From: Turnera subulata
Lineage: Eukaryota; Streptophyta; Magnoliopsida; Malpighiales; Passifloraceae
Assembly: GCA_028386065.3 (NCBI GenBank)
Contig: JAKUCV010001067.1
Location: 62,001 to 126,000 of the forward strand
Direction: 5' to 3'
Length of the DNA stretch: 64,000 nt
Under the pieces are notes generated by a model. The model was not told the origin of the DNA, did no database searches, and worked only from the letters and a program-made list of their open reading frames with translations. Position 1 is the first letter of the stretch; the number at the start of each line of letters is the position of its first letter. Shown piece after piece: positions 33,518 to 46,291 of the stretch. The translations under genes were made by a program, and so were the position numbers.

Positions 33518-35537
33518 GTCCTTCCTTGTAGTGGTACATAACTAGCTAGCTATTCATTGGTTGTAGTATATGTAACTATATGCTTCGATCTGCTTCTCTG
33601 CAAAATTTAGTGTCTCCTAGCCCGGCATACAGGAATGAACTCGAGGTTGTATTCTTGGATTGGTTATATATATATACAACATTGAAGATCTAATTTTCAT
33701 CCCAGTATTCTCTGGAGAATTCAATGCCTTACCCGTTTTGCCATTTTGTGCATATCGTGTTGTGCTATGGGTCATGAGCTGTGAGCCTTGGTCTGCCATA
33801 ATAATATCTTCCTACTTCCTACACCTAAGGCAAGGAAAGCTGTAGTACTAGTAGCCATACATACTCATAAGCCTGCACTAGAACTGCAATCTGAACTTTA
33901 TATCTAAGTGGACAACTCTTTCAACTATGCATGATTTCAATTCTTGGTCTGCTGTGGCGGGGTTAAAGCAACAAGAATGTTGAAAAAAGTTTGAGAATGT
34001 CACTATGTGTTTCTAAGAAAAGCAAAGAAAGTAATGCTAGTAAATTACAAGTTCTGTCGGGGCCATTGTCCAGGTGTCGAATGCTTGGCACAATTGCTTA
34101 TGAGGATTTTTCACTCACTTAATCTCGCAATAATCTAGACCCATTTTATGAGTACCTGTTCTGTTTGCTCACAAATTTTGCTGACTCACTTTGGAAGTTT
34201 TTACACAGACTACTTAATGATGGGACTGGCGAGATTGCGCCTACTTTTTCCACACATCTCTGCAACTCGGACATTATCCTAGCAAGTACATGTCTGTCCA
34301 TAAACAGAAAGGATATTAAAGAGAGGTGGAGAAACATAGACGTTTTGGAAATGAATTGGACTAGCTCCATTAGTTAAAAGGCCATTCTTTCTTTATTGTC
34401 TCTCTGGTCAAATGACATTCCCACATGTGAGCACTCACCAGTACATGGTGCCTGGGCACTTATCTACAACACCATCCGCTACCCTCTACAATCTGTAAAA
34501 AGGACAAAAGAAGAGCAACTTAAACTGTCCACCATTACTTCTTTCTTCCTCTTGTTTGCGTACACGAGTCACTTGTCTATGGACCTTTCCTGGTACGGTC
34601 TAGGACAGGTGTCTTTGTGCCTTCAATTATTTTAACAGAAACCGGCCCTCCAAGTCATTTGACTCCCAAATCCCACCTCCAAAACCCATACCCTTCCCCT
34701 TCCCCACTGTCCATCCAGGAGACAAAAAGGTCATTATACGTTCCATGTGAGGTTTTGCCCTAGTTGGTATCCCTGTCCTGCTTGGCGTTAAAGCAGCTTT
34801 AGGCTTTAACATTGTTTTCCAAGTAGTTACCCATATAAACCAAGCTTCTTTCAATTTGGCAATTGCCATATGGACAAGGAAGAAAAGGAAGAAGGGGAAT
34901 GGTACACCGGCTTACTTATAATGATGAGTTGATAACTTTTAGTTGCATTATTCACATTCATGTTCCCGTCTTCTGCTTTGCAAGATAAAATACTGTACAT
35001 AAGTTCTTTTCACGCCACACTCTTTTTAAGTATCAACCATGTAATTCATGAGTATTTGTATTTCTTTCACATCCCTTTCAATCTTCTTTCATGAAAGCAA
35101 TTTGTAACAACCCATGTTTTTATTTTCTTGGTTCAGAAACTAACCCATCATCACCCATCATTCAATATACACAATAATTGAATAATATATACTATATATA
35201 CAGACTTTTACAATTAGTTAGTAAACGCCGACATTGAAACCCGTAATAAGAAAATCAGTGGCCTTGCTTCACAGCTCGAATTGTATTTGAACAAACTAAA
35301 CAAACAATAATCAAAGAGAAAGCAAATTCACAACATGATTGATCCACACAGCTAAACTAAAAAGAACTGTAGTGGCACTTCTTTTTTTTTTCCTCTCTTT
35401 TTTTTTTTTCTCCTTAACCTTAGTGGCACGTCTTTGTGGACCTCACATCTACATGGTTGTATGTATATTAGATAGATTTGCTAAAAATCTACAATGATCA
35501 ATCCTTCTATCACGAGAGTACACATATCTTGATCCAG
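33518..35537. other. Intergenic region between GH9 and LOG genes
   Basis: Convergent 3' ends: GH9 reads in from the left, LOG from the right, so this 2 kb holds both 3' UTRs. A (ta) run occurs at about 33664-33675. Short overlapping frames at 34146-34377 and 34627-34869 have no recognisable domain. Confidence 0.4.
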
Positions 35538-37891
35538 TCAACGTGCAATTTCTGACTTCATTGTGTAACCTAATTGTTGTTCCATCTCCCAACTCAGCTT
35601 GGAGGCCACCCCAGAGTGTTTAGGTTCATATTCCTGGTCAGAAATCACAGATTAGAAATGTATTTTATAATAAAAATAAAAAAGAAACATTTTTTTGGTG
35701 ACGCACTCGTGACATGTTTTGTCCTTTTAAGAGAAACATATTTTTGCCCCCCAAACTTTTGGAATTTAAAGAATATGATGATGACCAAGATTAGCGCTTT
35801 GCAAGCTAATTACAGCTTTGATGGGAATAATTAAGAAAGAACAAAAACAATTAAGAGTTAGTATATACCTCGAGCTTGGACATGAGTTCTTGTGCGGTTT
35901 GGGCAGAAACAATAATGTTGCGTGCGGCTGGTGTAATGAATCCTTCATCTACAGCCTTGTCTATGAATGATAGTAGTGAATTGTAATAACCATCAACGTT
36001 CAACAACCCCACCTGATTAATTCAGGAAATAAAAAAAAGTTTGATTGTTATAATTCCTCATTCTTCTAAATCCCTCACATTGTAGTTTAATGAAACACTT
36101 TTTGTCTTCACATGAGTTCTCTCAGATTTGATCTTATTGTTTTTTTTCTTCAATAAAATATGATCTTCCAGATTAGACTTTTCGTTTGTGATCATCATGA
36201 TCCACGATCCATATAAAATATAGCTTTTATTTTAAAAATATATTGATCAACTTATTATTTTCTCCCCTGTATATCAATTTTCTTTTTTTTGGAAAGTGAA
36301 AGATAAAAGAGTTGAATTGGTACCGGCTTGTCATGGATTCCAAGCTGAGCCCAAGTAATCACCTCCAAGAGTTCTTCTAAGGTTCCATAGCCACCTGCCA
36401 AATAAATCTTAGTTACATTTACTAGTTACAATGACTAATATGGTTGACCGTTATATGAATCTGCAGAGTGAATACCGTTATCTCGAGAAGCGTTAAATCT
36501 AAAAAGTCTAATGACATTGATTTTGTAGCCACAATCGAGGTAAAGCAAAAATGCAATTGAGGAAAAAAAAAAGGCTTAACTAGTTAACAGATTGCTGGGT
36601 TTTATGAGAAATTGCAGTACCTGGCAAAGCTATAAAAGCATCAGCTTGACGAGCCATTTCGGCTTTGCGTTGATGCATACCAGAAACAGCTTTTACTTCT
36701 CCCACAGGCTCCCCAGTAATCTGAAATTTATGAAATCAAATACTAACCTTTAATTACTCTCCATGAGCAGAGGTTATCTTTTCCATAAAGGGTTGATTAG
36801 TTTTAGTGGTTTAATTACTTATGTTGGCCAATTCAATTCATTTGTAAAGATCTTGGAAAGGAGGAGATTGATTAAATTACCTCTCTTGGCATTAGAGTTT
36901 TAGGTATGACCCTGCAATAAACAAAAGTAAAGAATAATGAGAAATCAAAAAAACTAAATGTGATCTCTGTCTTAACAGAGACAAAGAACAAAAGCAAATG
37001 GAGTTTTACCCCAACACGTGGCGGCCACCATCATAGACAGCTTGGGAGACCAGACCCATGAGTCCAATGCTCCCCCCTCCATAAACCAGGTCAATGTTCC
37101 TTTCAACCTGCAATAATTATTCTCTATTTTTTTAGTGAACTGACGTGTTCTAGTAGAAAATAAACATGTCCATTAATTAAGAAACAATATAACTGCTGCT
37201 GCTCCAAAATATTTAAACAAATTGCTCTAACCACAAGTTTCCTCCCATTCTTCAATCCAATCCAACCAAAAAGAGTTGATGACAAAGAAACCCAACCAGA
37301 AAAACAAAAGGAACAAATAGCAGTACTTCTCATCACATATATTTTTGACTTTTGTACTGTATCATCCAATCTCTGTGCTCAAAGCCACAAGATTAGTTAA
37401 CACATGAATTTGAACCAAAGTAGCATAAGAACTCGCTTTAACAAATAACAATGTTCAAGTCTTCAAGAAACAAGAATATGCAGGATTGATGGAACAAAAA
37501 GAAGTCCATAAGATTAACTCAATTTTCTGCATTTATCTTCTTAATCATCAACAGAAAGACTGTAATTAACTCTGGAGAATGACTATAATTCATGAATGAA
37601 TAAGGGTCAATTTCTGCTGCATACAAAGATAAAGAAGCACATATGAACGATCATATGCAACAAGAACGCATGTAAATGCATGGTTATTAACTATGTGTTG
37701 ATGAAGAAAAGAGAAGGAAGAGAGTAGCTGCATATATATATATATATATATACCAGCTGTTTGCCAAGCTGGATAGCAGCAAGCTGGTAGCTAGGATTCT
37801 TGCCAGGGCTGCTTCCACAGAACACACAGACACGTCTAAATCTTGATTTCATGGAAGGCTGGCGTTGTTGTTGTAGCTGTTGGTTTTCCAT
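35538..37891 (-). CDS. LOG-type cytokinin riboside 5'-monophosphate phosphoribohydrolase (LONELY GUY family)
   Basis: Seven exons on the minus strand: 37891-37754, 37107-37010, 36911-36881, 36720-36621, 36394-36324, 36012-35869, 35633-35538, all GT-AG and phase-consistent, giving 225 residues. The enzyme releases the active cytokinin base from its nucleotide in one step, in cytosol and nucleus. Hallmarks: [15 protein letters not shown] (22-36), [30 protein letters not shown], and the nucleotide-binding PGGYGTLEE (122-130). Best resemblance is to the LOG5/LOG7 and LOG3/LOG4 branch (KLEEYEP... tail). The third exon is only 31 bases. A (ta) tract starts directly at the intron 1 donor. No defect seen. 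The subgroup is from memory of family sequences. Confidence 0.95.
37733..37753. repeat. (TA)n microsatellite at the intron 1 donor of the LOG gene
   Basis: About ten ta units form the first bases of intron 1 on the minus strand, so the donor reads G|gtatatatat. Length changes here would alter the U1-pairing positions after +3 only slightly, but the tract is a ready marker. Confidence 0.85.
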
Positions 37892-40800
37892 GGTAGGAGG
37901 AGGAGGAGTATACTTTAAAAGCTGATATGGGTTTAAACAACTTAAGAATGTTGTAGATGGGATATGTAGTAAAGTTAAGTACTATATGTCTCTGTGTTTG
38001 GGCAGAGAGTCAGTTTATCCCCTGAAATTCAAGACCAAAAGTGAGGGAATGAAAACTGGTGCCATAGGGTCCCTTTTTATATCGAAATCAATGTCCCCAC
38101 ACGGCCACCCATCAAACATCAATGAACTTCTCATATGTGTGATACATTACAAAACAAAATTCACATTGAAATTTCTGGATTTGTGTGTCATTTTCATCTC
38201 TTTATAATTTATAAGAAGGAGAAGAAGGAAGAAAAAAAAGAAGATAAATTCACCACAAGGAAGGATATAATATAACCAAATTGAAAAATAAGCGTAGACC
38301 TTTTCCATCTATTAAATTTGCGCCTAACTAGCCAAGTGGTGTCCATACCACATGATTCCTTTTTTTTTTTCTCATTTTCATTCTTTTTTCCCTACAATGT
38401 AAAAATTGAAACATCCGGATTTAATTAATTATACAAACTTAATTTCTTTTTTATATTTTTGGTTTTTGGTGTTGATATTTTTATGTTATGGTGGTGAGAG
38501 AGAGGGCAAAGAAACACAGGAGTCACAAATTGCAACGACTCATGGATTGCACGTGAAAATGTGACACCTGGGCTGTCCCACGAACCAATCATGTTCAAGT
38601 ATATGGCACATGTAGTCTATTACCGATCTAAAGAAGAACTGGAAGGAGAAGAAGGAATCTGAATCAGAAATTTAAAGAAACTTGCTACATGCTCCGTACT
38701 ATAAATGGACCTGCTCATCCAAAGTCTTATTACAGATTACAGCTGTAACGGTGGTTGCATTGCCTTGAATAGAAGCCATCCTCCATTGCTGGACTTGACA
38801 TATACTGGGCCTCCTCATCTTCATCCCCTTTGGCCCTCCCTCACATTCACAATCCCCTCTCTCTATGTTCCTTTTTTCTACGAGAAAGTTGTTCAATTAA
38901 TGTTAATTTCACTCCTTCAATAGTTTGTTATGCAGGGACATAATGACTTTTATTGTAAGAAACCATAAAATTGATGTGTGTGTTAGATAGCAAGTGGTAA
39001 AATTTGACACACGTTTTTTGTTTATCTACTGACCACCGATTATGATATCATGTAATAACTAAATCATTTGAAATGTGAGAATAATACTAGTGAAGGTGGA
39101 TTGATGACATCGATCTTTCCTTTTGTTATAACTAATTAATTAGAAAATGGTTCAAATATGGGCTGGAAAAGAAGCAAAATAACATGTCCACTTGATTTGA
39201 CACCGCTAAAAGAGATTAATTATACTCTCATTGGCAGGATCTAGGAAGGTAGTAGCTGTTGTTAAATTATTATCATTATATATCCAAGATAAAATAGGGG
39301 AAAAGAAGCTCAAGTTGGGGTCCTGATCAAGTAACAGTGCTCTCCACTACCAGTAGTTGCAAGTAACATTGAACTGCAACCAAGATTTGGACATTTCGTG
39401 GATGCATTTAATCGTCCATCCAGTACTCTGTGTATAGAATGCAACCATGTATATAAGTTGTCAAGTAAGTTGGCGGAGAGACATTGAGGATCATGCAAGG
39501 AAGATTCCCGACTAAGAAAAGTGTTGAGGCTAAATTGGGTTGTTAATGACTTTGCAACTTTAGTATATATATTTTCAATTCTATCTTTTTTTTTTTTTCC
39601 TTTTTCATCTTGTGCTTGCCTAGGCAGGTATAGGGTAAAGTAGGAATATGCTATATGTGATGTGTAGAATTTGGGGTCTGGGGGGTCCCCAGAATGGAGA
39701 ATCTGAAAGCTACTTAGGTCATTCCTAAAGATTTTGATAGCTTAACCATACCCTGAAAATGAAAAGCATCCCTAAAGCATTATTAATATTATTATTTTAT
39801 ATACTGAATAATTGTATTTCAGGATTGATGGATTCATATTGTTGTTTAAATCAAAGCAATGAACACTTTTCTCCATTGCGTTTCTAACTTTATAACTCAA
39901 AGGGAGAACTGGATTGAAGACCCCCTAAGGCTAGCTTCAACATCATATGTAAGTATACAACCATAGCAAGTCAATATAATTACTACTATAATAATACGTA
40001 GTTATTTTGACTGTCAGGCTTGTGTAAGTAGCAAGTTAATTAGCATACAGGCGTAATCATCTCATCAAGTAATAAACCTTAAATTAAACTACTAGTTGCT
40101 ATAGTGTAGTAGAAACAATTAATGTCTGGTAGCTAGTAGTCAAAGCTTATGGTTCTGCATGAAAATGACTAGTAGGGAAAAAAGGCCGACCATCAACCCG
40201 ATCTACCTTTACTCTTTGTCTCCCTGTTAAAAAAAAAATATCGAGCCCAATTTAGTGATAAGCCATGAATCAAGGAGCAGGTCTTCAACTCAAGTGCGTG
40301 TCAAAGGAGATGACTCCGGGATATCATTCTCTTACAGGAATTTCGAATTAGAACTAGGTCATCCATAAATTTTATGTGAATATACCTCTGGTTGTTTTCA
40401 CTAGCTAGGTGAATCGTGTTCCTCATAAATTTCACGCGTAATAGAAAAAGAAAAGGGTGTTTAGTGCATCCATTAGTTTACAGTTTTTAGTTTTGTAATC
40501 AAACAATACAATACTATGAAAAGAAGCTAGTGGTGTTAAGAATGAGTAGCTCTACTAATTATATCTTTGACACGAAGGCTAAAACGTGATCCATACGATA
40601 TACTATATAGTATTGGGAAGGAACAAAGGCTTCTCTTCTTCGTAATTTTACTGAGCCACATATGGGGTGATTAGAGCCACGATTACACTGGTTGATTTAC
40701 CATGAATATAATTAATCAGCTGATCTTAGCAAATACGACTCGGTTAATATCATATTGATATTGCATTCTTCGTTTAGAATTGTTGGACCCATACTGTTCT

Positions 40801-43800
40801 TGTCTCTTAACCAGCTGCAGAAGCCAGATGAGGGAATTAAATTCGTCTCAGGATAAGAATTAAAAGAATCATATCAAGAACATTTATATACATAAAAAGC
40901 TACAGTATCGCCCCCTCTTAATTAGTGGAAATTAATGTCCTAATTGGAAAGAAAATCTATTGGTTATTTAATTAGTTTTGTCTATTTGGTTTCCGTTGCC
41001 AATCCTTTTGATTTCCCAAGATGTAAATACTATTTCTCATGATCCGGATGTGAATGTCAAAGTAAAATTATACGGGTTGAGCTTCGGTCAACACTCTTAA
41101 AAATTCGAATTCGAACCTTACTGACTGTCTCTCTTAGTAGGTAATTTATAAAAATCACTGTAAATATTCCTAGAGTCTGATGCTTTGCTCTAGCCCTGAA
41201 CTAGGGAAGTCTCCTTTCAACCTAAACTTTTTAAATAAAAAAAAAATTATACGAGGAAGTGCCTTGTTACCAAGAAATGAATATGTATTATGTTTATACA
41301 TTACTCAGGCGCTGTTAGCAGATTAATAAATTGCTCAAACAAGTATTGAGCATTTCACACCAAAAAAATAAAATAAATAAAAACTAAACATTCTTTTTAG
41401 CACTTCAAAAGTTCTTATCCAATGGAGAACTTCCCGATGAACTCAACTTAAGATCATGGTTGGTCGTTGCCTCGGGTGTGGTGCATGGATCATATGTTCT
41501 ATAGTATACTATTTCCACAATTGGCTATTCACTAATTATTTTAGCTACATTGGTCCACCTTCCTCCCAAAATATTAGTTTTTCCTTCCCATAAGACTTGT
41601 CTTCTGTGGCTCCAAGTCCTGCACATAATTCCCTCTTATATATCACCTTTTACCTGTCTCTGCATACATCACATAACATATACTCAAATTTTATTCCACT
41701 AGAGGGCTCTCGAGTAATTTGACCAAAGCTGCATATATTATATTGCTAATATATGCCTACAATCGCAATTAATGTGCGTTTATTTTTGATTGATGATGTG
41801 ATTTTGAAAAGAACATATCTAGAAAAAGAGCTTGATGTTTTGGAAGGTGTAAGAAGAAAAAACCTACCACGCCCTAAAGAAGGGGATTATTCATTTGGAT
41901 TATATTGAGTACCTGCTGTTTTTGGGTTTTGGTTAATGTCTCTTCTCATTTCGGCCCAAAAAAAGAAGATACATGATAACCTTTTTTTGGAATTTGTATG
42001 ACCTTTCATATGTTCAAACTTTGAATGTGTTTTTATGGCTTTTTCGGTTGGCAAGTCAGATCTCTCTTTAAAAGTTGGTAGTAATATAAATAAATAAATT
42101 AATGCCAGTCACCGAAAATAGTATGACTGAACCACGTGGAATGGTGTGCAGGACATCTGATGGCTGACGTGTAAGTAATTAAATTCTCTAACAAGAGGAT
42201 TAGAGTTTTTGTCTGGAACTAATTAATCTTTCTTCAAAAATCAGCGGCCACTTGGCTGATTTTTGTTTACATCCTTCCTCTATATGTGTCAAATCTCCCT
42301 TTCATATATATGGTTTACATGAAAGGAGGCTGCGTGTGAAAAGACAGGCCATAAATTGGCATTACAAGTTGATCAGCAAATGATTATTTTCCAATCAAGA
42401 TTATCATTGGTCCATTTCTTAATTAATGGCATGGTGCGCTTATTTCTCATTCCAAAATGTACTTTTCTTCCATAAACATTAGTATTTTCCTATACCCTCC
42501 TAGTCCTCATCCGTAATGCGCTGAGGACTATCTTAATTTTGTGGCAAGGACTTAGAATATGGTACAGTATACAGTGAGTGATAAGATATAGAGCATCGTG
42601 GTTCAGCTCTTAATACTTGCTGTTAAGAATAAGAATAATTAAGCAAATGAAATAATTGTATTTAAAAAAATCTGAGAGAGTTGCCTTCAAGTCATGATAC
42701 ACATGCATGCATCATTGCTGACATCATCAACCATCAAATCCCAGAGTTTTGGGGCTTAATTAAGTAAATTCCTTCCAACCCCACGTAAGATAACTTGTCA
42801 CCTCAAAAGTTTTTATTTATTGTTTTCTCTGTGCAAAATTGATGGGAATGAATGATTATTGTAATAATCATCCATATTTACAACGGTTGGCCCCATAACC
42901 TCATAGCCATTAAGTGCTTTTGGATGCAGATTGAAGAGCAAGGAATCTTGTCGAGGGTTGATTATATATGGGAATTGATACTATTAATACTCTTTATTAT
43001 TATATTATTGAATTTCTAAAAGATTTATAGATTCATATCCAACTCTTGAAGTTATTATAATTATTTGCATAAAACAAAATCAATACACTGGATGAGTGAA
43101 GGCGTGCCGCCACTAGTATAAGATATCCCTCTAGTTTTTTTTTTTTTTTTTATAAGGAAGGAGTATTGTTTAATAAGTAGTGTGATTGCCATTTTTAAGC
43201 AAATAAAGCAGAGGTGATGTTGGAAAGTTGGAACATTGACTGGGTACCTAATCATTCACACATGTGGACTCGTAAAAGTGAGACTCCTGACTGCAAACAG
43301 TGTGAAAAGAACCCTGCTTTCCACGAATTGAGGCGACATGGAATTAGCATTGGTTCCTATTATATGTATTAGAGTGTTTTTGTGGTATTATCTTAATTTG
43401 CAGCAGGAGTATGTGAATATCGACATAAATCTGTGTCTATAATTTTTTAAGCATGTTCAAATTAACTTGCAAGAAACTTCACTTGAAAATGTTATTTGAG
43501 ATCTCGGGAACCGACCATATGCAAACTTTTTTAAGTTCACAAGATATTTGATTATTACAACTCAAAAACGACTTCACTTATGCTCGAGAATTATTCAAAA
43601 TCACTTGTCTCACTTTTTTTTTTAAAGTTTCTATTCTGATATCCTGCCAAATTCGCAAGGCCCCTTGATTCTCTTAATATCTGCTCAGATTGTACAGAAT
43701 TTATTTTTTATTTTGGGTCTGGGATTGTACAGAATAATATGATAATGTGGTATTATCTAATCTAATCTAGATATGTAAAAAGATGTGCAAAAGTTAAAGT

Positions 43801-45944
43801 TCAATATATATGTCAGTTTTCGGATATGGGATGGGTCACTTTTTTCCTTCCATATGCTAAAGCGTCAAACACTTTTTTTTTTGGTTTTACATTAATGTGT
43901 TTACATTTTAAGAAGAATTACTACTAGCGGCCTTTCAACAGGAATGAAAGAATTTCTTGGATAAAGAAAAAAAAAGAACAACATTGAAAGATTTTTTTTT
44001 ATTTTATAAAAAGAATTATATAACCTAATCTAATTTGGGGCCTTCTTTCCTTCCTGTTCTATTGCAAGCATTCGTGCGGATGGATAAAGGAGAAATTGGG
44101 GCCTCACCGCAATTAAATTCCACCTGCCGACCATTCTTAGCTGTGATTGCGCTGCACACGTGCGGCTGGTTGGAATTTGGACCAAAGTCCCTCCCCTATC
44201 CTATCCCCAGATTGTTCTTGCTTTTGTTCTTTTCTTTTTGTGCATTCCCCTCCTCCCTCGACTCCCTATCTACACACACCATAACAAAGTTCTAGATAGC
44301 AGATGGACCAAAAAAACAAACTATCGCGAAGATTTATCACCATCTCTTCTTTACTAGGCAGTGTGAACACCATTTAAGCATATACATACAACATGGTTTA
44401 GCAGAGTGAAGAAGTTTTGGATGTTTATTTAATGTAAATATAATAAGGGATCCATTTAGTTTTAATTGTTTTGCTGGGATCTCAATATGTTCTCGACAAA
44501 AAAGAAATTGATTAGCTGAATCTCTTTGTGAAAAAATTCATTGGTTAGATCCTGAGAGCCTATATAGTAGTATTACTAAAGGGGTAATTCATCTAGAGAA
44601 AAAACAGCTAGTAGCCGTCAAATGCTTACAGTGTAGCGTATCAAGTGACATATCTACTTGAGTAATATAGTTTTTTTCCCCTACTAGCCTACTACTTTAG
44701 TGAGTTTAGTCTATGAACAGATCTCCCAAGATTTGGCATAATATCTTTCATTGTTTTATCCTACAACGAAACTTACAGGCTTGCACATTCTGCTCGCATT
44801 GCTATTAATTTTGGGAGATACATACATACAACCATTGACTTAGTTAAATGATTGCTTCTAACGACCTTGGAAATGATTGCTTTTCACCATCCTCGCTCTT
44901 TTTGTGTACTTGATGGCATGCCTTTCTGCCACAATATCATTTTGGATAAATTTGTGTGTGCCAATGCTTGGGCCTTAATTTCCACGATATTGCTTGCTAC
45001 CCTAGGGGCTAATGTGGTTCTTCCTTTGGAATGTGCTCCTTCTCCTTCATGACAGTACTCGCATTTGGACTTGCTAGTGGCCACAACGAACCTGGCTCCC
45101 CTTAAAATTCGTCAGAGAATTGGGCTAGACAAAGAATACTCATAAACACACAAGTGGGAAAATTGGAGGCAAGCTCCCAGTTATATTTGCCAGGAAACAA
45201 TATCTCCACTCCAATTATGCTTGGTGATAAATGAGGACTTCCCCTACATATAAATCATCTTCCCCACCCCCACAAAAGACGGTTATGATCGCAGCATATC
45301 TAAAATCTTCCATAACCCAACCCCGTGATTGGCCCTTCTATAATTTTTCATGATTATTTATACAAAAGGTTGTCGAAAACCATAAGAATTTCTACGAGAT
45401 TTTAGAGAATTTTGCACCATTCCGTTTGCGCGCTACTTGATCTCCAAAAAAACATATCTTTAACAAACTAAGTCGAACTTGTCTATTCCAGCGCATTTAG
45501 AACCTAGCTTGTGTTTTTAAAGTTTTGTACTGTCCAATCTTGAATTCTCTCTTCCTACAATCGCCCCACCAACCATTGCTTCTTGTGTTTTCATTAATGG
45601 GATAAGATCTTGAAATTTGAACCCCACCCTCAACATTTTGAAGGTATCCAAAAGAGTAAGATCTTAAAAATTTGAAACCCACCTTCGATATTTTGATTAT
45701 ATAATTGAAAACCAGAAAAGCCCCAATAGCATATGGAGTTGAGGGTCTGAGAGACGGAGGACAGACAACCGCAAGAGGCTGGTAGATATACATGACATCA
45801 AGATAGGAATGAAAAACAGAAAACTATAGGTGTTATGAATAGGGAAAACTCATAACCACTAAAAGAATTACTATTCTACAATTCTCCCTCTTATTGGAAG
45901 GGATAGAAGGGGACGTGATTTTTGTAGTCCCACTCTGATGTAAC
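37892..45944. other. 8-kb gene-free interval
   Basis: Begins with the promoter and leader of LOG (a ggaggagga tract sits just before the ATG). The rest is AT-rich. Noted inside: a T11 run at about 43138-43150, a diverged direct repeat at about 45601-45648 and 45655-45700 ('aagatcttgaaatttgaaccccacc' style units), and a weak minus-strand frame at 44884-45084 with one CxxC that I do not recognise. I looked for well-known plant microRNA sequences and tRNA arms and saw none. Confidence 0.4.
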
Positions 45945-46247
45945 AGCTTTGTTTTGAATATAACATCGTTTCAGGTCAAAAAAAAAGAATTACTACTCTA
46001 CAACATTCCCAGTACAATAATGTTAAGGGCACAACTCTACTTGCGACCATAGCCAGACTGTGTACCAGGGGACCTCCTATCTGCACCACCAGCTTTGTTT
46101 TGAATATAACATCGTTTCAGGTCAAGAAAAAAGAATTACTACTCTACAACACTCCCAGTACAATAATGTTAAGGGCACAAGTCTACTTGCGACCATAGCC
46201 AGGTGCTGGCTGCTATCTGCACCACCAGGTGCTGGCTGCTGCTCCCT
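45945..46247. repeat. Tandem duplication over the 3' end of the XRN gene
   Basis: About 112 bases (45945-46056) recur at 46091-46202 with a period of 146 and few changes (both start agctttgttttgaatat and end gaccatagccag). A further short repeat 'aggtgctggctgct' occurs at about 46201 and 46227. On the minus strand each copy carries the reading GYGRK or its shifted equivalent followed by TAG, so the duplication includes the ancestral stop codon and 3' UTR start. Confidence 0.8.
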
Positions 46248-46291
46248 ATTTGCTCCGCCATCATATGGAGCTGACCTATTTGGCCTTGTGT

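Noticed and set aside
34146..34377. Overlapping frames on both strands between GH9 and LOG
   Set aside because: Opposite-strand mirror frames with no domain and no splice context.
39310..39498. Possible microRNA precursor or small peptide near 39.3 kb
   Set aside because: No match to plant microRNA sequences that I know and no clear hairpin arms; the peptide frame is unsupported.
44884..45084. Minus-strand frame with SKCEYCHEGEGAHSK, possibly a zinc-knuckle or polyprotein fragment
   Set aside because: Only one CxxC, no recognisable family text and no adjoining exons.
45497..45793. A 98-codon minus-strand frame
   Set aside because: It is built from two diverged copies of a short direct repeat and has no domain.
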